DNA from: CAZUZD01 sp964624465 | Lineage (GTDB): Bacteria; Planctomycetota; Planctomycetia; Isosphaerales; Isosphaeraceae | Reading direction: 5' to 3' | Assembly (NCBI GenBank): GCA_964624465.1 | Contig: CAZUZD010000037.1 | Coordinates: 1-27,991, forward strand | DNA: 27,991 nucleotides | Notes under the pieces: generated by a model | The model's input: only the letters and a program-made list of their open reading frames with translations | Databases searched by the model: none | What the model was told of the DNA's origin: nothing | Position numbers and translations under genes: made by a program | Shown: positions 7,036 to 14,875 of the stretch, piece after piece | Position numbering within the stretch: position 1 is the first letter of the stretch | How the letters are laid out: each line of letters opens with the position of its first letter

Positions 7036-9390
7036 TCAGGGGCGGTTCAGGGGTTGCGGGGGCGACGTCATCGGCCAGTTCAGGTGCCGGTGCAGGAACT
7101 CGAACGTGCCGACGCCGTGGATCGTGTGCGGGCCGACGAACCATTCGATCTGGCAGGCCTCGGGCGGCAGCTTCAGCCGGGCGGCGTAAAGGTGGCGGAC
7201 CTTGGCGAACTCGTACGCCACGTCCTGGTCGGAGCCGACGCCGTCGAAGTGCCCGCGCTCGACCATGAACGGCCGGGGGGCGATCAGGGCGGCCATCTCG
7301 GCGTAGTTGAAGGTGGTGCCCAGGTCCCACTCGAAGATCTCGTACTCGTTGGTCCAGACGTAGCTGTACGGGCTGCGGGTGCTGGCGTTCTTGCCGACCC
7401 ATTCGTTGAAGTCGGCCGAGCAGATCGACAGGCAGTAGTTCGCCACCAGCGGCGGAATCCGCATGGCTGACTTGCCGCCGTAGCTCAGGCCGTAGAAGGC
7501 GATCCGGTTCGGGTCGACGAACGGCAGCGTCTTGAGCCAGTCGGTGATCTGCTGGTGCTGGGGCACGATGATCGAGAAGAGCGTCTTGCCCAGCGGGTTC
7601 GCCTTCCGCTGGAGGGTCCGGAATCTGTCCTCGCCGATGTACAGGTTCTGGGGCGAGAAGGTGACAAAACCGCGCTCGGCCAGCCGCAGGGCGTACTGGT
7701 TGTACGCGGGGTTGTTGATCGTCGGATCGGCCAGGTCGCGGGGTCGGCCCTCCAGCCCGTGCTGGCAGACGACCACCGGGCGCTTCTCGCCGGGCTTCAG
7801 GTCCTTGGGCACGACCAGGGTGCCGAACGCCGGCACGTCGGGCCAGACGTCGAGCATCACCTCGTAGCCGACGAGCTTGTCCGTCTCGAAGAGCTTCCGC
7901 GAGCGCGGGGCGGGCGGGAGCATCGGCTCGTCGATCCGGCCGATCACCTCGTCGCGGAAGATCCGGCGGTACTCCTCGACCGTCTGCGCATACGCCTCGG
8001 GCGACTTCGTGTCGAGCTTCTTGAGGAACTCGGCGCGGACGTAGGGGCTCTCCAGCAGCAGGTGCTGGGTGTGGCGGTCGAGGGCGTGCACCAGCCGCGC
8101 CTGGCGGGCGGCGGCCTCGGCCGCGATCGCCTCGCGGTCGACACCGCTGGGCTGCGGGCCCATGCTCAGCTCGACGAGCAGCAGCGGCGGATTCAGGGCC
8201 TTCAGGAAGGCCGCCAGCGCGGGCTCCGAGCCGCGCGGTCCGGCGCCGTCACCGCCGCTGGCGATCAGGTCGATGCGGGGCTCGGGCTTGAGGCCGGCCG
8301 TGAGCGTGCGGGCCCGCTCGACCTCGGCCTGGACGGCGGCGAGCGGCGGCGTGGCCAGCCGGCCGGGGGCGGCGCCGGTCCCGGTCGGGATCGTGACCTC
8401 GGGCCAGGCGGTGGCCTCGATGACGAGCGGACGGGGGGCGACCAGGCTCGCCAGCTCGGCGCCGCCGAACTGATCGAGCAGGCCGAAGACGTTCCGCTCC
8501 AGCGGCTCACGCCAGGTGTCGAGCCGGCCGTCGAAGGCGCCCGAGACGAGGGTCGCGTCGATGCGAGGATCGAGCGCCGCCGCGTCGAGCGCGATCAGCC
8601 CCCCCTCCCCCAGGCCGACGACGCCGATCGCCGCATCGGCACCGGCCGACCCGGCGGCCAGGCGGTCGACCAGGGCGAGCACCAGATTGACCTCGTAGCC
8701 TGGGACCGTGCGACCCAGCTCGAAGGCCGGGCGCTGGAGGAACTCGCGGCTGGTCAGCTTCGTGCGCCCGTTGCGGGCCGCGACCGTGCGGTCGACCAGG
8801 GTCGGCACGATCACGCGGCAGCCCGACTCGGCTAGCCGGCGGGCGACCTGGCGCTCGGGCGGCAGCCCCTCGATCAGGCCGGCGAGTTGCTCGGGGGTCT
8901 GGTCGGCGTCGGGGACGACGATCACGTGGGCCAGAGTCGGGCGGTCGACGGGCGTCAGCAGCAGGCCCTCGCCGGCCACGTCGCCGAAGGCCGGCCAGCG
9001 GACGGTGGCGATCGTGACCGCGCCGCTGCGCCCGATGATCGGGTCCCGCTCGGTGGTGCCGACGCGCTCGATGGCCCCGTCCTTGGGCCGCGCATCACGG
9101 ACGCCCAGGATGTGGGCCAGCCGCTCGCGGTTGGGGCGGATGGACGCCTCGTACGCCTGGGCCGAGGACAGGTCGCGGTTCCAGTGCCGCGCCCGGCCGG
9201 TGACCGAGCGCCCGGTCTGGCGGAGCAGGAAGCGGTCGACGCCCTCGACGAGCTGGGCGGCCAGGTCTCCCTCGGCGGTGAGGGGCCGGGTGCCGGGCAG
9301 GTTCGCGGGGGCCTCCTGCGCCCTGGCGGCACCGGGGGCCAGGGCCAGCAGGCCGAGCAATAGCCGTGGCGCGATCGGGACGAGGCGCAT
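7036..9390 (-). CDS. Secreted tandem alpha/beta-hydrolase (acetyl-xylan-esterase-like)
   Basis: A 784-residue exported protein with signal peptide (about 1-24) and two alpha/beta-hydrolase halves. The C-terminal half (about 500-775) has an intact nucleophile elbow GLSYGG (S636), an oxyanion region around VCQHGLEGR (541-549) and candidate His residues H755/H758. The N-terminal half (about 120-330) keeps the fold outline, but its elbow reads GLGEGG, with Gly261 where the Ser should be, so it is probably non-catalytic. Members of this family remove acetyl or other acyl groups from polysaccharides; the real substrate is unknown. A strong GGGAGG lies 6 nt before the ATG at 9388-9390. It is the first gene of an operon with the GH32 gene 17 bp downstream, suggesting deacylation and cleavage of a fructose-containing or co-occurring polymer. 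Confidence 0.87.
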   Translation of the reverse strand: MRLVPIAPRLLLGLLALAPGAARAQEAPANLPGTRPLTAEGDLAAQLVEGVDRFLLRQTGRSVTGRARHWNRDLSSAQAYEASIRPNRERLAHILGVRDARPKDGAIERVGTTERDPIIGRSGAVTIATVRWPAFGDVAGEGLLLTPVDRPTLAHVIVVPDADQTPEQLAGLIEGLPPERQVARRLAESGCRVIVPTLVDRTVAARNGRTKLTSREFLQRPAFELGRTVPGYEVNLVLALVDRLAAGSAGADAAIGVVGLGEGGLIALDAAALDPRIDATLVSGAFDGRLDTWREPLERNVFGLLDQFGGAELASLVAPRPLVIEATAWPEVTIPTGTGAAPGRLATPPLAAVQAEVERARTLTAGLKPEPRIDLIASGGDGAGPRGSEPALAAFLKALNPPLLLVELSMGPQPSGVDREAIAAEAAARQARLVHALDRHTQHLLLESPYVRAEFLKKLDTKSPEAYAQTVEEYRRIFRDEVIGRIDEPMLPPAPRSRKLFETDKLVGYEVMLDVWPDVPAFGTLVVPKDLKPGEKRPVVVCQHGLEGRPRDLADPTINNPAYNQYALRLAERGFVTFSPQNLYIGEDRFRTLQRKANPLGKTLFSIIVPQHQQITDWLKTLPFVDPNRIAFYGLSYGGKSAMRIPPLVANYCLSICSADFNEWVGKNASTRSPYSYVWTNEYEIFEWDLGTTFNYAEMAALIAPRPFMVERGHFDGVGSDQDVAYEFAKVRHLYAARLKLPPEACQIEWFVGPHTIHGVGTFEFLHRHLNWPMTSPPQPLNRP

Positions 9391-9734
9391 CGCGGACCTC
9401 CCTCGGGGTCTGGGGCCGCAGGCGGGCGGGCGCGGGGGGAGTACGGTTGGCGATCGGGGCGGGCGGCGGGCCGGCGCGAGCCTCGGGAGGCGCCGGCAGG
9501 GTCGCCGTGGTGCCCGAGGCTAGCCGAGCCGCCGACGGCTCGCAAGCCGCCGCCGGCGCCGCGGAGGTATAGCGGTTTTAGCGGTCGCGCTGGCCGGCGC
9601 GCCAAATCAGCGAATCCACGGCGCACCGCGACTTGACCGCTGCGACAAGTCGGCCTGATAACTACATGCCGGAGCGTGCGAGATCCGGTGCGTCACGCTC
9701 CCACTGCGAGTCCCGACCCAGGGGTCCCGATCCG
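9391..9734. other. Divergent intergenic region between esterase and small basic protein
   Basis: About 344 bp without a gene. It contains two inverted repeats: 9479-9487 with 9513-9521 (9 bp, 25-nt loop) and 9525-9531 with 9536-9542 (7 bp, 4-nt loop). An AT-richer part follows (9566-9680). Minus-strand -10-like hexamers TATACC (9566-9571) and TAAAAC (9575-9580) could serve the esterase operon but lack clear -35 boxes. The plus-strand promoter candidate is listed separately. Confidence 0.5.
9633..9662 (+). promoter_or_regulatory. Candidate sigma-70-type promoter for the small basic protein
   Basis: TTGACC (9633-9638), an 18-bp spacer, then GATAAC (9657-9662). The -35 matches the consensus at 5 of 6 positions and the -10 at 4 of 6. 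The predicted transcript would start near 9669, about 66 nt before the ATG at 9735. Confidence 0.45.
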
Positions 9735-10151
9735 ATGGCAGCGACCAAGAAGGGTACGACCGCGCAGCCGGCCCGCCAGCCGGCCGCCCCCGCCGCGAAG
9801 GCTCCGGCCTCGGCCACCCCGAAGGCCAAGTCCCCCGCCCGCACCAAGGCCGACGCCAGGGTGTCTCCGAAGGCCGCCCCGACCGCCGCGAAGCCGGCCC
9901 CGGTGAAGCTCACCGGCAAGCAGGCCGAGTTCCTGGCCCGCGTCCAGGCCGCCGGCGAGCCCGGCTACCTGCCGACCAGGGCCGAGTCCCGCAGCCTCGA
10001 CAGCCTGCTGACCAAGAAGGTGCTCAAGAAGGGGGCCAAGGACAAGACCAGCGGCCTGTTCCGGGTGTTCGTCACCAGGGCCGGCGCGAAGCACCTGCCG
10101 GCCCCCTCGGGGTCATCCCAGGCCATCCCGGCGCCGCCGGCGGCCGACTGA
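9735..10151 (+). CDS. Small Lys/Ala/Pro-rich protein with winged-helix-like C-terminus (H1-like)
   Basis: A 138-residue basic protein. Residues 1 to about 58 form a low-complexity tail of Ala, Pro and Lys with repeats such as PAAPAAKAPASATPKAKSP, like the tails of bacterial histone-H1-like proteins. Residues about 59-125 look globular: a KLTGKQAEFLARVQAAG helix, a LDSLLTKKVLKKG helix and an SGLFRVFVTRAGAKHL strand-wing segment, the pattern of a small winged-helix domain. I infer a nucleoid- or DNA-binding role; no exact family is recognised. The ATG at 9735 is preferred because the upstream TTG of the same frame lies in a likely -35 box; AGGGG is about 10 nt before it. Monocistronic, with its own promoter and a strong hairpin after it. 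Confidence 0.65.
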   Translation: MAATKKGTTAQPARQPAAPAAKAPASATPKAKSPARTKADARVSPKAAPTAAKPAPVKLTGKQAEFLARVQAAGEPGYLPTRAESRSLDSLLTKKVLKKGAKDKTSGLFRVFVTRAGAKHLPAPSGSSQAIPAPPAAD

Positions 10152-10190
10152 ACGACGCCCACGCTCGCCCAGCGCCGAGTGGTCCCCGGC

Positions 10191-10225
10191 ACCAGCCGTC
10201 CCGCCATTCAGGCGGGGCGGCTGGT
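10191..10225. terminator. Bidirectional hairpin between H1-like gene and cupin gene
   Basis: A 15-bp stem, 10191-10205 with 10211-10225, closes a 5-nt ATTCA loop. There is one T-G wobble. It lies between genes converging at 10151 and 10242. There is no T tract on either strand. Confidence 0.6.
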
Positions 10226-10241
10226 GGCTCAGGGCCGGCGC

Positions 10242-10607
10242 TTACGACGGGTCGCGATGCACGGTGTCGGGATGGAACGCCGGCAGGCAGATGGCGACGT
10301 ACTCGCAGCCCTCGGGCTCGGGCGTGCTGTAGCGGACCCACTCGCCGGCGTGGGTCACAATCGCCTGGCCGGGCCGGACGTCGATCGTGCCGCCCTCGTG
10401 CTCGATCCGCATCAGGCCCTTGAGCACCAGCGTGTACTCGTCGAACTCGGGCCGCTGGCCCGGCTCGACCCAGCCCTCCGGGCTCCGCATGTGCGCCACG
10501 CTCAGGGCAGTGGTGCCCGAGTTCACGCGGCCGATGTACTCGTCGATCAGCTTCGGCTTGTTGCCGGCCGCCTCGATGCGGGTCGGCCGGGCGATCAGGG
10601 TCGGCAT
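10242..10607 (-). CDS. Cupin-domain protein
   Basis: A 121-residue single-domain cupin. The fold is shown by a motif-1-like segment EFDEYTLVLKGLMRIEHEGG (54-73) and a motif-2-like segment DVRPGQAIVTHAGEWVRY (76-93) with His86. The first motif lacks the usual HxH pair, so the metal site, if any, is reduced. Its job is unknown; small cupins act as sugar isomerases, dioxygenases or ligand sensors. The ATG at 10605-10607 has AGGA about 10 nt upstream. It begins 58 bp after the stop of the rhodanese gene on the same strand, which suggests cotranscription. A role in sulfur-compound handling would be guesswork. Confidence 0.82.
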   Translation of the reverse strand: MPTLIARPTRIEAAGNKPKLIDEYIGRVNSGTTALSVAHMRSPEGWVEPGQRPEFDEYTLVLKGLMRIEHEGGTIDVRPGQAIVTHAGEWVRYSTPEPEGCEYVAICLPAFHPDTVHRDPS

Positions 10608-10665
10608 GCGGGTCGGTTCCTGCGCGGGAAGGTCGGGCGGTGTGGCGGATGCGGGATCATCCCGG

Positions 10666-11568
10666 TCACTTGTTCGTCTCGACGCCCTCGGCCACCGGGG
10701 TGGCGTCGGCGTTGCCCCAGTCGGACCAGCCCAGGTAGTAGTTGCGGGTCGGGTGCCCGAGGCGCTCGAGCACGAAGGCGTCGACCGAGGCGCGGCCGCC
10801 GCCCTGGCAGTGGGTGATGACGGCCCCGCCGGGCTTGAGGCCGGCGGCGTCGAGCCGGGCCTGGAGCTTGCCGGGGTCGAGGAACCGGCCCTGCGCGTCG
10901 ACGAAGTCCTTCCACTCGGCATGGCAGGCGGTCGGGATGTGCCCGCCGCGCTTCGACATCTTCGCCGAGCCGGCGTGCTCGTCGGCGCTGCGGGCGTCGA
11001 GGATCTGGGCGTCGCCGGCCTTGAGGGTCGCCAGCACCGCGGCGCGGTCGGCGTGACGGTCGTCGCGGAACCGGACGGCGACCGACCCGGGCGCGACCTT
11101 CGTCGGCTCCGCCGTGACCGGCCGGTCCTGCTCGGCCCAGAGCGGGAAATTGCCGTTGACCAGGCCCACGTCGGGCAGCCCCAGGTACGTGAGCAGCCAC
11201 CAGACCCGCGCGGCCACGAGCTGCCGGTTCGAGTCGTAGACGAGCACCGACATCCCGGGCTCCAGCCCCATCGGCTTGAGCCAGGCGTCCCAGGCGGCGC
11301 GGTCGGTGAGCCCGCCGGGCCGGGCGGCGAGGGCCTCGGCCACCTTCACGTCGACCCAGACGGCGCCGGGGAGGTGCCCCTTGTCGTACTCGGTGCGGGT
11401 GCGGGCGTCGAGCAGCCGCAGGCCGGGCTCATCGAGCCGCTTCTGAAGGGCGTCGAAGTCGACCAGCCGGGCGGTGGGCGGCGCGGGGCGATCGGCCGGC
11501 GCCGGGTCGTCGGCCGGGGCCCCCAGCAGGCTGGCGGCGAGCAGGACGGTCAGCGGGGACAGGATCAT
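10666..11568 (-). CDS. Exported tandem rhodanese (thiosulfate/3-mercaptopyruvate sulfurtransferase)
   Basis: A 300-residue protein with a probable signal peptide (about 1-17, ending near LLGAPAD) and two rhodanese domains. The N-terminal domain (about 33-150) has the LLDARTRTEYDKGHLPGAV signature but an Asp (D112, in LVYDSN) where the active Cys would be, as is normal for the structural half. The C-terminal domain (about 170-295) has LDARSADEH and the active loop C254-QGGGR. Such enzymes move sulfane sulfur from thiosulfate or mercaptopyruvate to an acceptor. The loop sequence does not clearly match either classical substrate class. The ATG at 11566-11568 has AAGGAG 8 nt upstream; the frame extends further up without homology. 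A cupin gene follows 58 bp downstream. The gene upstream diverges. Confidence 0.92.
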   Translation of the reverse strand: MILSPLTVLLAASLLGAPADDPAPADRPAPPTARLVDFDALQKRLDEPGLRLLDARTRTEYDKGHLPGAVWVDVKVAEALAARPGGLTDRAAWDAWLKPMGLEPGMSVLVYDSNRQLVAARVWWLLTYLGLPDVGLVNGNFPLWAEQDRPVTAEPTKVAPGSVAVRFRDDRHADRAAVLATLKAGDAQILDARSADEHAGSAKMSKRGGHIPTACHAEWKDFVDAQGRFLDPGKLQARLDAAGLKPGGAVITHCQGGGRASVDAFVLERLGHPTRNYYLGWSDWGNADATPVAEGVETNK

Positions 11569-11681
11569 CGCGCGGGCTCCTTCGGGGTCGCGGCAGTCGG
11601 ACGCGGGGGCCCATCCTCCGGACGGCGCCGCCGGTTCAGGGTACCAGACCGGGCCGTCGGCGCTGAGGCCGGAGAGACGGG

Positions 11682-11710
11682 GCGACGGGGCCGGTCCGCG
11701 CGGCCATAAT
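11682..11710 (+). promoter_or_regulatory. Candidate promoter for the MtfA-like gene
   Basis: GCGACG (11682-11687), a 17-bp spacer and CATAAT (11705-11710). The -10 matches consensus at 5 of 6 positions, the -35 at 3 of 6. The box overlaps an in-frame upstream ATG at 11709, which argues that translation starts later, at the GTG at 11772. Confidence 0.4.
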
Positions 11711-11771
11711 GGCGGCACGACGGTCGGACGCGCTGCGCGGTCCGGGGGTCACCACGACGAGAGGGCGCCCC

Positions 11772-12548
11772 GTGTTCGGTTACTTCAAGCGCCGGCGTCG
11801 CGAGCGGCTCCGCGTCGGACCGTTCCCCCCCGAATGGGACACGATCCTCCGGCGCCTGGTGCCGCGCTACGGCCGCCTGGGCGAGGCCGGCCGCCGCGAG
11901 TTGCTCGGGCACGTCGCGGTCCTGCTGGCCGAGAAGCACTTCGAGGGCTGCAACGGCCTGGTCGTCACCGACGAGATGAAGGTGACGATCGCCGGCCACG
12001 CCGGCTCGTTGCTCCTGAGGCGGCCGATCGAGCCGTTCCGCCGGCTGATCACGATCCTGATCTACCCGACCGCCTACGTGGGCCGCGACGTGGAGCCGCT
12101 GGGCGACCACTTCGTGCTCGAAGGCGAGGAGGATCGGCTCGGCGAGGCCTACGGGGGCGACGTGGTCGTGCTCGCCTGGGACGAGGTGCGGGCGATCGCG
12201 AAGGGCCGCGCCGAGAGCCTCAACGTCGTGCTCCACGAGTTCGCCCACCTGCTCGACATGGAGGACGGCCTGACCGACGGCGCCCCGGCCCTGGCCGACC
12301 GCGAGCAGGCCGAGGAGTGGGCCCGCGTGCTGGGCGCCGAGTACAACCGCCTGCGCCGCGGCCGGGGCCGCACCGCCCTGGACGAGTACGGCGGCACCGA
12401 CCCGGCCGAGTTCTTCGCCGTCGCCACCGAGACCTTCTTCGAGCGCCCCGCCCGCCTCCAGCGCCTGCACCCCGAGCTCTACGACCAGTTGAAGGCCTAC
12501 TACCGCCAGGACCCTGCCGCCGACGCCGAGCCCGCCGCCCCGGGCTGA
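11772..12548 (+). CDS. mtfA: MtfA-like (M90) zinc peptidase
   Basis: A 258-residue protein of the MtfA/M90 family. The zinc site is HEFAH (H155, E156, H159), and the downstream DEYGGTDPAEFFAV carries the family's catalytic Tyr206 and third ligand Glu213 with the same 7-residue spacing as in enterobacterial MtfA. In E. coli MtfA binds the Mlc repressor and so affects glucose uptake; that partner need not exist here. The likely start is GTG at 11772: GAGGG precedes it by about 8 nt and the product begins with FGYFKRRRRERL, as homologues do. An in-frame ATG at 11709 lies inside a probable -10 box. The C-terminal 10 residues are Ala/Pro-rich. A second zinc peptidase gene starts 55 bp downstream on the same strand, making an operon likely. 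Confidence 0.9.
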   Translation: MFGYFKRRRRERLRVGPFPPEWDTILRRLVPRYGRLGEAGRRELLGHVAVLLAEKHFEGCNGLVVTDEMKVTIAGHAGSLLLRRPIEPFRRLITILIYPTAYVGRDVEPLGDHFVLEGEEDRLGEAYGGDVVVLAWDEVRAIAKGRAESLNVVLHEFAHLLDMEDGLTDGAPALADREQAEEWARVLGAEYNRLRRGRGRTALDEYGGTDPAEFFAVATETFFERPARLQRLHPELYDQLKAYYRQDPAADAEPAAPG

Positions 12549-12603
12549 GCCCGGACCACAACACGATCCGCCCCGTACCGCCCCCTCGCCCCGGAGCCGC
12601 GCC

Positions 12604-13485
12604 GTGAATCTGCCCGCCCTGCTGCTGTCGATCGCCCTGACCGGTGTGGCCCAGGATCCGGCCCCGGCCCCCGAACCGGCCGCCGAGGCGCCGGCGGTCG
12701 TCGAGGCGCCCGACCCGAAGGCGACCGTGGCCGAGCCGCCGCCGTACGACGACTTCCTGGTGATCCCGCTGCGGGTGCACCGGCTCCGCTCCGACGACCT
12801 GCCCGAGGCGCACTGCGACCTGAGCGACGCCGACTTCGAGCGGATCGTCGGCAAGGTCAACGGCATCTGGAACCGGGCGGGCGTGCACTTCGGGCTGGAG
12901 TCGATCGTCACCGAGCCGGCGGCCAACGTCGAGAAGTTCCGCGCCTCGGCGGCCGTCGCTCCGGATGGCAAGGCGCCCCTGGACCTGTTCCGGGTGCTCT
13001 TGCCGCACGCCGACCACCGCGACTTCGAGGGCCTGCACGTCTACTACCTGCACGCCTTCCCCGTGAACGGCGTGTACATGGGGGGCAACTTCGCGATCGT
13101 GCAGGAGACGGCGAAGCTGCGGCCGGTCGAGGGGGGCATCGACGAGCCGCTGCCCCGGGTGACGGCCCACGAGCTGGGCCACGCCCTGGGCCTGCCGCAC
13201 CGCCAGGACCGCACGAACCTGCTCGCCTCGGGCACCAGCGGCACGGCCCTGAACCGCGAGGAAGTGGACCGGGCCCGCCAGGTGGCCGGGCGCCGCTGGA
13301 AGGCCCGACCGGTGGCCGAGCTGTCAGCCGAGGCCGAGGCCGCCGAGGGCCCGACGGCCCGGCGACTCTGGACCTGGCTGTCGCAGATCCCGGGCGCGGG
13401 GGCCGAGGCGGCCCGGACGCGGCTCGACGCGCTGCCCACCGAGCCGCAGGTCGCCCCGGCGCCGGCCGCCGATCCGGCCCGGTGA
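12604..13485 (+). CDS. Secreted metzincin-type zinc metallopeptidase
   Basis: A 293-residue exported protein starting with GTG. A short signal peptide (about 1-16) is followed by a Pro/Ala-rich linker (17-48). The catalytic domain (about 49-230) holds the extended zinc motif HELGHALGLPH (189-199), the metzincin HExxHxxGxxH signature, so it should hydrolyse peptides outside the cytoplasm. The Met-turn expected soon after reads TNLLASG, with Leu instead of the usual Met. Nearest families by eye are matrixin/reprolysin-like bacterial peptidases; substrate unknown. The tail after 235 is Ala/Glu-rich and ends with a Pro/Ala stretch. GGAG lies about 8 nt before the GTG. It follows the MtfA-like gene by 55 bp and precedes a phosphoglycerate mutase gene that seems to have its own promoter. 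Confidence 0.85.
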   Translation: MNLPALLLSIALTGVAQDPAPAPEPAAEAPAVVEAPDPKATVAEPPPYDDFLVIPLRVHRLRSDDLPEAHCDLSDADFERIVGKVNGIWNRAGVHFGLESIVTEPAANVEKFRASAAVAPDGKAPLDLFRVLLPHADHRDFEGLHVYYLHAFPVNGVYMGGNFAIVQETAKLRPVEGGIDEPLPRVTAHELGHALGLPHRQDRTNLLASGTSGTALNREEVDRARQVAGRRWKARPVAELSAEAEAAEGPTARRLWTWLSQIPGAGAEAARTRLDALPTEPQVAPAPAADPAR

Positions 13486-13513
13486 GCCCGGGTCGCGCGG
13501 GGCGCCGGCCGGG

Positions 13514-13543
13514 TTGACAACCTGCGCGGGGGGCCGGGACAAT
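13514..13543 (+). promoter_or_regulatory. Sigma-70-type promoter candidate for apgM
   Basis: A perfect TTGACA (13514-13519), an 18-bp spacer and GACAAT (13538-13543, 4 of 6 consensus positions). The transcript would start near 13550, about 40 nt before the ATG at 13589. This also argues against the earlier in-frame start, whose first codon (TTG, 13514) is the -35 box itself. Confidence 0.55.
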
Positions 13544-13588
13544 ACCGGCCGTTTCCCGGTCCCGCCCCCGTCCCGAGGCCCCGTCGCC

Positions 13589-14812
13589 ATGACGCTCTCG
13601 ACCCACGACCTGATGCGCCAGCTCCAGGACAAGACCCCCTCCAAGATCGTCATGCTGGTGGCCGACGGCCTGGGCGGCCTGCCGATCGAGCCGGGCGGGC
13701 CGACCGAGCTCGAGAAGGCGCGCACGCCGACCCTCGACCGCCTGGCCGCCGAGGGCACCGTCGGCCTGAGCATCCCGGTCGCCCGCGGCATCGCCCCCGG
13801 CTCGGGCCCCGGGCACCTCGGCCTCTTCGGCTACGACCCGCTCCAGTACGACATCGGCCGCGGCGTGCTCGAGGCGCTCGGCGTCGACGTCGAGGTCGGG
13901 CCGAAGGACGTCGCCATCCGCGGCAACTTCTGCACGATCGACGCCGAGGGCCGCGTCACCGACCGTCGCGCCGGCCGCATCCCCACCGAGACCGGCGTGA
14001 AGCTCGTCGAGCTGCTCCGCAAGGGCATCAACATCCCGGGCGTCGAGACCCTGATCGAGCCGGTGCGCGAGTACCGGCTCGTCGTCCGGTTCCGCGGCGA
14101 GGGCCTGGGCGACAACGTCGCCGACACCGACCCGCTCCAGACCGGCCTGCACACGCTGGAGCCGAAGGCCGCCGCCGGCGACGCCGCCTCGGAGAAGACG
14201 GCAAAGATCGCCGCCGAGTTCCTCCGCCAGGCCAAGCAGATCCTCAAGGACGAGAGCCCGGCAAACTTCCTGATGCTCCGCGGCTTCGCCAGGTTCCCGG
14301 CCATCGCCACCATGGAGGAGGTCTACGGCCTCCGCTCGGCCGCGATTGCCGTGTACCCGATGTACCGCGGCCTGGCGCGGCTGGTCGGCATGACCGTGAT
14401 CGAGCCGGGCAAGACGTTCGCCGACCAGCTCGACGTGCTGGCCCGTGAGTGGAACAACTACGACTTCTTCTTCCTGCACTACAAGTACACGGACAGCACC
14501 GGCGAGGACGGCAACTTCGCCAAGAAGGTCGAGATGATCGAGGCGATGGACCAGGAGCTGCCGAAGCTCGTGGCCCTGAAGCCCGACGTGATCGTCGTCA
14601 CCGGCGACCACTCGACGCCCAGCCGCCTGAAGGCGCACAGCTGGCACCCCGTGCCGCTGCTGCTGGCGGCCCCGGCCACCGTCCGGCCCGACCTGGTGAC
14701 CGAGTTCGGCGAGCGCCCCTGCGAGCGCGGCGGCCTGGGCCAGATCTTCGCCAAGGAGATCATGCCCCTGGCGATGGCCCACGCGCTGAAGCTCCAGAAG
14801 TTCGGCGCCTGA
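13589..14812 (+). CDS. apgM: Archaeal-type cofactor-independent phosphoglycerate mutase
   Basis: A 407-residue enzyme interconverting 3- and 2-phosphoglycerate in glycolysis and gluconeogenesis, of the ApgM branch of the alkaline phosphatase superfamily. Visible features: metal Asp26 in LVADGLGGLP, catalytic Ser72 in APGSGPGHLGLFGYDP, HYKYTDSTGEDG (297-308), and VTGDHSTPS with D340-H341, followed by H350 and H353 in AHSWHPVP. The length is normal for the family. The usual SDTAHL sequence after the Ser reads SGPGHL here, a local variation. ATG 13589 has GAGG about 10 nt upstream and lies just after a good promoter, so it can be expressed apart from the two peptidase genes before it. Cytoplasmic. 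Confidence 0.95.
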   Translation: MTLSTHDLMRQLQDKTPSKIVMLVADGLGGLPIEPGGPTELEKARTPTLDRLAAEGTVGLSIPVARGIAPGSGPGHLGLFGYDPLQYDIGRGVLEALGVDVEVGPKDVAIRGNFCTIDAEGRVTDRRAGRIPTETGVKLVELLRKGINIPGVETLIEPVREYRLVVRFRGEGLGDNVADTDPLQTGLHTLEPKAAAGDAASEKTAKIAAEFLRQAKQILKDESPANFLMLRGFARFPAIATMEEVYGLRSAAIAVYPMYRGLARLVGMTVIEPGKTFADQLDVLAREWNNYDFFFLHYKYTDSTGEDGNFAKKVEMIEAMDQELPKLVALKPDVIVVTGDHSTPSRLKAHSWHPVPLLLAAPATVRPDLVTEFGERPCERGGLGQIFAKEIMPLAMAHALKLQKFGA

Positions 14813-14837
14813 GCCCGCACCGAGCCCGATGACATCA

Positions 14838-14875
14838 CGACGAGCCGACCGGCCCCTCAGCCGGTCGGCTCGTCG
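14838..14875. terminator. Perfect bidirectional hairpin between apgM and the 100-residue unknown
   Basis: A 16-bp perfect stem (14838-14853 with 14860-14875) around a 6-nt loop. The loop contains the stop codon (14857-14859) of the minus-strand gene, and one arm lies in that gene's last codons. No T tract. It separates genes converging with only 44 bp between their stops. Confidence 0.65.

Noticed and set aside
7019..7402. Upstream extension of the GH32 reading frame
   Set aside because: It lies inside the 3' end of the esterase gene, is Arg-rich and unlike GH32 proteins; the signal peptide begins at the ATG at 7018.
9633..9734. Earlier TTG start for the H1-like protein
   Set aside because: The TTG is the first part of a likely -35 box (TTGACC), with a -10 box following inside the supposed coding part.
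11709..11771. ATG at 11709 as the start of the MtfA-like gene
   Set aside because: It overlaps a CATAAT -10 candidate and adds 21 residues without family similarity; the GTG at 11772 has a ribosome site and the expected N-terminus.
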